Shown: positions 59,838-64,000 of the stretch, in pieces
Layout of the letters: the number at the start of each line of letters is the position of its first letter
Numbering within the stretch: position 1 is the stretch's first letter
Origin: UBA8337 sp963932545
Lineage (GTDB): Bacteria; Pseudomonadota; Alphaproteobacteria; RS24
Direction of reading: 5' to 3'
NCBI GenBank assembly: GCA_963932545.1
Contig: CAWVRH010000014.1
Coordinates: 1 to 64,000 of the forward strand
Length of the DNA: 64,000 bases
Translations under genes and position numbers: made by a program
Notes under the pieces: model-generated
What the model saw: only the letters and a program-made list of their open reading frames with translations
Told to the model about the DNA's origin: nothing
Database searches by the model: none

Positions 59838-60444
59838 TTGTCGGTTCCTTCAATTGTTGAATGCTGACCATAAGACGGCCGAGCACGGAAATATAGACGA
59901 TGGCGGAAAAAATCAGGGCCGCAGGGATGAAAAACTGCGGGTACACCATCACAAAGGCGAAAAAACCAATGGTCTCCGTGCCTTCTGCGAGGCCCGCTAA
60001 ATAAAAGAAACTCTTTTGACCCTGTGCTGTGGAGCTGGCGCCGCGTTTTTCAGCCAGGATGGCAAAAGCCAAGAAAACCGACATCGACATGGCAAAGCTG
60101 GATAGTAAAATCGCGGCGGCAAAAGCCGTTTCGGGGGTATGCAGCATAAAGCCGAGCGGCAACAGCGCCCAAAGTAAGAAATCTGCGGTGATATCTAGGT
60201 AGCCGCCGAGGTCTGTGGCGCCATGGCGGCGCGCGACGGCGCCATCCAAGCCATCTAAAATTCGGTTTATAGCCAAAAAAACAAGGGCCAGCGTGAACTG
60301 GCCCTTAATAATTGCAATAAAACTTATAACTCCAATTAAAAACCCTACAATAGTAATACTATTAGCGGATATTTTCTGCGGAAATATCTTGGCGGCCGAG
60401 TTAAGCGGCGAATCCATCCATTTTCGCATGCTGGAGTCTAGCAT
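59830..60444 (-). CDS. CDP-alcohol phosphatidyltransferase family protein
   Basis: The 204-residue membrane protein has five to six helices and the family motif DGLDGAVARRHGATDLGG followed by YLDITADF, with all the Asp residues in place. It moves a phosphatidyl group from CDP-diacylglycerol to an alcohol; the acceptor is unknown. It is a different type from pcs at 30066. It starts four bases from the nitronate monooxygenase stop. Confidence 0.88.
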   Translation of the reverse strand: MLDSSMRKWMDSPLNSAAKIFPQKISANSITIVGFLIGVISFIAIIKGQFTLALVFLAINRILDGLDGAVARRHGATDLGGYLDITADFLLWALLPLGFMLHTPETAFAAAILLSSFAMSMSVFLAFAILAEKRGASSTAQGQKSFFYLAGLAEGTETIGFFAFVMVYPQFFIPAALIFSAIVYISVLGRLMVSIQQLKEPTNG

Positions 60445-60448
60445 AGGC

Positions 60449-61420
60449 TCACGAAGCGCGTGACACTAGGCTGTCAATGGCAGCCCGATAGTCGCGTTCC
60501 ATCTCGGCAACCACATCTTCGACGGATTGCACGTCTTTAATGCCGCCGATGCCCTGGCCAGAGCCCCAAATGTCTTTCCAGGCCTTCGATTTCGTGTTGC
60601 CGCCCGAACCAAAGTTCATCGAGGATTTATCGGCATCTGGCAGATTGTCTGGGTCCATGCCGGCTTTGGAAATGGAGGGTTTCAGGTAATTGCCATCGAC
60701 GCCAGTGAATAGGGACGAATAGACGATGTCGTCGGCTGCTGATTCCACCAGCATATCTTTGTAGCTTTGATCCGCATTGGCTTCTTCGGTCGCGATGAAA
60801 CGCGAGCCGATATAGGCCAAATCTGCGCCCATAGCCAAAGCCGAAGCGACGCAATAGCCATCGCCGATGGAGCCTGACAATAAAATTGTGCCATCAAACC
60901 ATTCTTTCACTTCGCGAACCAAAGCAAATGGGCTCAAGGCGCCCGCATGGCCGCCAGCGCCGGCGCAGACCAAAATAAGGCCATCGACACCTTGTTCGGC
61001 AGCTTTTTTAGCGTGTTTTACATTAATCACATCGTGGAAAACCAAACCGCCATAGCTATGCGCGGCCTCAACAACTTCTGCCGGTGGGCGCAGGCTGGTG
61101 ATGATAATTGGAACCTTATGCTTTACGCACATGGCCATGTCATCCATCAGGCGATCGTTAGATGCGTGGCAGATTTGGTTAACGGCAAATGGCGCAACAT
61201 ATTTATCTGGATTGGCCAGTTTATATTCGTTCAACTCTGTGGTGATACGGGTCAGCCAGTCGTCGAGGACTGCGGCTGGACGTGCGTTCAACGCGGGAAA
61301 TGAGCCAACAACGCCCGCTTTACACTGTGCAATAACCAACTCTGGGCCAGACACAAGAAACAGGGGGGACCCGATAACCGGGATACGCAAATTGTTTTGT
61401 AAAACTTCAGGCAAGGCCAT
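60449..61420 (-). CDS. Nitronate monooxygenase family flavoprotein
   Basis: The 323-residue TIM-barrel protein has PVIGSPLFLVSGPELVIAQ, GVVGSFPALNARP, VDGLILVCAGAGGHAG and LLSGSIGDGYCVASALAMGADLAY. The HAG motif supplies the catalytic His, and FMN-binding glycine loops follow. It oxidises alkyl nitronates, or acts as an enoyl reductase-like flavoprotein. It is intact. It lies upstream of the CDP-alcohol gene on the same strand. Confidence 0.9.
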   Translation of the reverse strand: MALPEVLQNNLRIPVIGSPLFLVSGPELVIAQCKAGVVGSFPALNARPAAVLDDWLTRITTELNEYKLANPDKYVAPFAVNQICHASNDRLMDDMAMCVKHKVPIIITSLRPPAEVVEAAHSYGGLVFHDVINVKHAKKAAEQGVDGLILVCAGAGGHAGALSPFALVREVKEWFDGTILLSGSIGDGYCVASALAMGADLAYIGSRFIATEEANADQSYKDMLVESAADDIVYSSLFTGVDGNYLKPSISKAGMDPDNLPDADKSSMNFGSGGNTKSKAWKDIWGSGQGIGGIKDVQSVEDVVAEMERDYRAAIDSLVSRAS

Positions 61421-61495
61421 TCATACTCTCCATAAGGGTAATTAGATTAGATAAGATATTGTGTTCTTTGGCGTCAAAAGCAAGCCTTTCGACAA

Positions 61496-62731
61496 TTAAA
61501 CCAAAGAGCCATAGATTAACTGTTGTAACTGCGTGCGCAGCGGGTAGGAATTGGCTGGCATGAGTTGGGTCATAAATACCACCGTCATGTCTTCGACGGG
61601 GTCATTCCAATAAATTGTACTGGCCAAACCGCCCCAGCTTGTATTGCCTTTCGACGTGGTGGCAATGGTAACGTTCGGGTTGGTAACGACCGCCATGCCC
61701 AAACCAAAACCCGTGCCCGGATAGGCGACTTCGGTAAATTCGCCGAACCCGTGGTCTTCCAGAGTGCGATTGTTCGGCAATTGATTGCTGGCCATTTTCT
61801 CAACCGTTTTGCGACCGAGAATAAGGGCGCCATTGGCACCTGTGCCACCGCGATGGATCATGTCGGCAAATTTGAAATAATCGGACATAGTCGACAAAAG
61901 GCCACCGCCTCCGGATAAAAACTCGCGTCCCGGGCGATAAATGGTCCGCTCTGGGCCATCGACCAGACGGGTCTCGCGGCTAATCGGATTCAAGGCATAA
62001 TTGCTCATCAAGCGATGGCGTTTGTCGTCGGGAATATGGAAAAATGTATCTTCCATGCCCAGCGGGTCTAGAATGTGCTGCTTAAAATAAGCATCCAAGG
62101 TCAATCCAGAAACCAGCTCGACAATATGGCCAACCACGTCGGTTGCGACGGAATAATTCCAGTGCTCCCCGGGCGAAAACAACAAGGGCATTTCGGCCAA
62201 TTTAGCGCATAGGCCAGCCGTGTCGAGTTTCTCTGTGCGGGCGCCGTTGATGGCGTTTTTGCGGTAAATCGCATCGACGGCATGCTCAGCCATAAAGTCA
62301 TAGGTCATGCCCGACTGATGGGTGAGCAGGTCATGCACGCTAATCATCCGGTCGGGCGCGCGCGTGGTGTAGTCGCTTGCGGTGCCACTTTCAAAAACGG
62401 TGACGTCTTTAAAAGCCGGGATATATTTTGTAATCGGGTCGGTTAACATCACCTTGCCCTGTTCGACAAGTTGCATGAGGGCTACCGAGGTGATCGGTTT
62501 TGTCATCGAATAAATTCGATAGATGGCGCTATCGTCGACGTCAAAACCGCCTTCGAAAGCGCTTTGGCCTTGGTGAGAGAGAAACGCTATTTTGCCTTCT
62601 CGGGCTACCAAGAGGCTTAGGCCTGCAAATTTCTTTTTTTCCAGATAGCTATTAAAGAAACTCGGTATTGCCTCAAGCCGCTCTCTGCGAAATCCTAGTT
62701 TTTCACAATCTTCAAACACATAATCAGACAT
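61496..62731 (-). CDS. Serine hydrolase of the beta-lactamase class C/EstB family
   Basis: The 411-residue enzyme has the SxxK nucleophile motif in YSMTKPITS, the YxV/N-type GEHWNYSVATDVVG, LLTHQSGMTYDF and a C-terminal NTSWGGLAS stretch in place of the KTG box. This pattern fits EstB-type esterases rather than true beta-lactamases. No signal peptide is present, so it is cytoplasmic, against a resistance role. The natural substrate is unknown. Confidence 0.88.
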   Translation of the reverse strand: MSDYVFEDCEKLGFRRERLEAIPSFFNSYLEKKKFAGLSLLVAREGKIAFLSHQGQSAFEGGFDVDDSAIYRIYSMTKPITSVALMQLVEQGKVMLTDPITKYIPAFKDVTVFESGTASDYTTRAPDRMISVHDLLTHQSGMTYDFMAEHAVDAIYRKNAINGARTEKLDTAGLCAKLAEMPLLFSPGEHWNYSVATDVVGHIVELVSGLTLDAYFKQHILDPLGMEDTFFHIPDDKRHRLMSNYALNPISRETRLVDGPERTIYRPGREFLSGGGGLLSTMSDYFKFADMIHRGGTGANGALILGRKTVEKMASNQLPNNRTLEDHGFGEFTEVAYPGTGFGLGMAVVTNPNVTIATTSKGNTSWGGLASTIYWNDPVEDMTVVFMTQLMPANSYPLRTQLQQLIYGSLV

Positions 62732-62827
62732 AAGGCCTCTCCCAAATTTGACTGCAAAGCTAACATATATTCACACTCTCGCTAAGCAAAATGGCTGCTG
62801 TGAGTGGTTTTTAAGGCGTCTTTTCGG

Positions 62828-64000
62828 CTAATTTTTATCGTGAATGAGAAGCACAAAAGCATAGACGAAGGCGATCTCCTGCAATTGGTTGAAACGCCCC
62901 GCTTTGCCGCCATGACCCGCGGTCATCTCTGTGCGTAGCAGCGATAGGCCATCATCCGTACGGGTGTCGCGCAGTCGGGCAATCCATTTGGCCGGCTCCC
63001 AATAGGTTACGCGCGGGTCGGTCAGCCCAGCTGTCGCCAACACATGCGGGTAGGCTTTGGCGGCAATGTTTTCGTAAGGCGAATAGCCCGCGATCAGCTC
63101 GTAAGCCTTCTGGCTTTCTATCGGGTTGCCCCATTCGGGCCATTCTGGAGGGGTGAGGGGCAGGCTGGCATCTAGCATAGTGGTGAGCACATCAACAAAG
63201 GGCACTTCGGCCACGCCGCCGCAAAATAATTCGGGCGCCAAGTTGAGTGTCGCGCCGACGAGCAAGCCGCCTGCGCTGCCGCCGTGGATGGTAATCTGGC
63301 GCGGATTCGTCCAACCGCGCGCGATGAGGTCGCGCGCTGCAGAGGCGAAATCTTCAAATGTATTGGTCTTTTGGGAGCCACGCCCTTGGGTGAACCAGTC
63401 GTGACCGCAAGCCTTGCCGCCACGAATATGGGCAATGGCATAAATAAAGCCACGGTCTACGAGGCTGAGGCGGGTGACGGAAAAACCAGCTGGAATGGTG
63501 ATGCCATAAGAGCCGTAGCCGTAAAGCAACACGGGCGCGCTGCCATCGAGCTGCGTGTCTTTATGGTGCAGCACGGAGACCGGAATTTGCACGCCATCGT
63601 GGCCCGTCGCGAAAATCCGGCGCGTTACGTAATCGCTTGCCTGATGGCCCGACGGCACGGTTTGGGTTTTTCGTAAAACCCGCTCGCCCGTGCCCATGTC
63701 ATAATCATAGGTGCGGCTGGGGCTGGTCATGGAGGCATAGGTGATGCGCAAAATTTTCGTGTCATATTCGGCCATGGAGCCAAAGTTCAGGTCATAGGCT
63801 TCTTCGTCAAAATCGATGGATTGCGCTGGCCTGCCATCCCACGAAATAATATCCATGCGCGGCAAGGCGTTTTCGCGCACCAGCACGACCATGTGATTCT
63901 TGAAAGCCAGAGCTTCCAGCACCAAACAACCGGGTTGATGGGCGCGCAGCACTTGCCATGATTTCTTGTCACCTTGATTTTGGGGTATCGGGGCGCTGAC
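62828..64000 (-). CDS. ptrB: Oligopeptidase B / prolyl oligopeptidase family (S9A), C-terminal part
   Basis: The frame stays open to the window edge, so about 390 C-terminal residues are seen and the N-terminus is missing. The propeller end is followed by the catalytic domain: LLYGYGSYGITIPAGFS, HIRGGKACGHDWF, the nucleophile in HGGSAGGLLVGA, the Asp in AGLTDPRVTYWEPAKW and the His in TAGHGGKAGRF. The triad is complete. The family cuts short peptides after basic residues (oligopeptidase B) or proline. PtrB is favoured because of the RGG and YGSYG segments. It is cytoplasmic. Confidence 0.9.
   Translation of the reverse strand, partial: VSAPIPQNQGDKKSWQVLRAHQPGCLVLEALAFKNHMVVLVRENALPRMDIISWDGRPAQSIDFDEEAYDLNFGSMAEYDTKILRITYASMTSPSRTYDYDMGTGERVLRKTQTVPSGHQASDYVTRRIFATGHDGVQIPVSVLHHKDTQLDGSAPVLLYGYGSYGITIPAGFSVTRLSLVDRGFIYAIAHIRGGKACGHDWFTQGRGSQKTNTFEDFASAARDLIARGWTNPRQITIHGGSAGGLLVGATLNLAPELFCGGVAEVPFVDVLTTMLDASLPLTPPEWPEWGNPIESQKAYELIAGYSPYENIAAKAYPHVLATAGLTDPRVTYWEPAKWIARLRDTRTDDGLSLLRTEMTAGHGGKAGRFNQLQEIAFVYAFVLLIHDKN

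Noticed and set aside
61496..62731. Annotation as a beta-lactamase resistance gene
   Set aside because: The SxxK motif is present, but no signal peptide or KTG box was seen, and the pattern fits an EstB-type esterase.
1..64000. Mobile elements, phage or toxin-antitoxin modules
   Set aside because: No transposase, integrase, recombinase, phage structural gene or recognisable toxin-antitoxin pair was found in any of the genes read. The tRNA-Gln has no integrase or repeated end next to it.

Overview
The window looks like a chromosomal segment of an alphaproteobacterium. The evidence is a set of markers typical of that class: a TrcR/DUF1013 cell-cycle regulator, DUF465 and DUF1192 small proteins, rpsU divergent from coq9, a 50-residue aa3-oxidase subunit IV beside a split transhydrogenase (pntAA-pntAB-pntB), phosphatidylcholine synthase, and adjacent fabI and aroC. 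No phage, insertion sequence, CRISPR array or rRNA was seen. There is one tRNA-Gln(UUG). No gap between genes exceeds about 240 bases. Genus-level placement is not possible from sequence reading alone.

Bases 1 to about 30,000 are a large surface-polysaccharide locus. The left part (1-12,225) is AT-rich and mostly on the + strand. It holds a Wzm/Wzt-type ABC exporter with a carbohydrate-binding Wzt tail, three GT2 glycosyltransferases, two GT42/DUF115-like putative transferases, a UDP-sugar 4-epimerase and a multi-spanning GT-C-like protein. Inside it is a cassette of lactonase-like protein, GT2, CMP-sugar synthetase, 2-hydroxyacid dehydrogenase and SDR, which looks like a route to an unusual CMP-activated acidic sugar. 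After a lone minus-strand membrane protein comes a small membrane protein with a good promoter (14,036). Then follows a tightly coupled seven-gene operon (14,706-21,859): a duplicated-fused nucleotidyltransferase, GtrA, GT2, GDPD-like phosphodiesterase, a membrane GT-C protein fused to a uridine-kinase-like P-loop kinase, a HAD phosphatase and a class II aldolase. This operon is the best candidate for an undescribed system.

On the minus strand (21,861-28,875) follow a GT-C protein, a WecA-like initiating phosphotransferase, a Wzy/WaaL-like membrane protein, a GT4 transferase, and fcl plus gmd (GDP-fucose). A second gmd paralogue diverges from the first and is coupled to pcs and an MFS transporter.

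From about 32,000 to the end the window is higher-GC housekeeping DNA. It contains alpha/beta hydrolases flanking rpmJ, an N-formylglutamate amidohydrolase-like gene, coxIV-pntAA-pntAB-pntB, rpsU, coq9, purE-purK, trcR, a quinone oxidoreductase, rpmE and an MsbA-like ABC exporter. Then come a minus-strand run suhB-efp-thiE-aroC-fabI-Sel1 lipoprotein, pdxH with a cation-efflux gene, an amidase, an acyl-CoA synthetase with a DUF1499 gene, an MBL hydrolase and a strictosidine-synthase-like propeller. The end holds tRNA-Gln, a gamma-carbonic-anhydrase-like protein, a CDP-alcohol phosphotransferase, a nitronate monooxygenase, a serine hydrolase and a truncated oligopeptidase B. Notable here is a 49-residue lysine/alanine/proline-rich tail on PntAA.

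Working model (inference): GDP-fucose, the UDP-sugar, the CMP-acidic sugar and the unknown product of the 14.7-21.9 kb operon feed one or more polysaccharides. These would be started by the WecA-like enzyme, exported by Wzm/Wzt and modified by polyprenol-linked GT-C enzymes.
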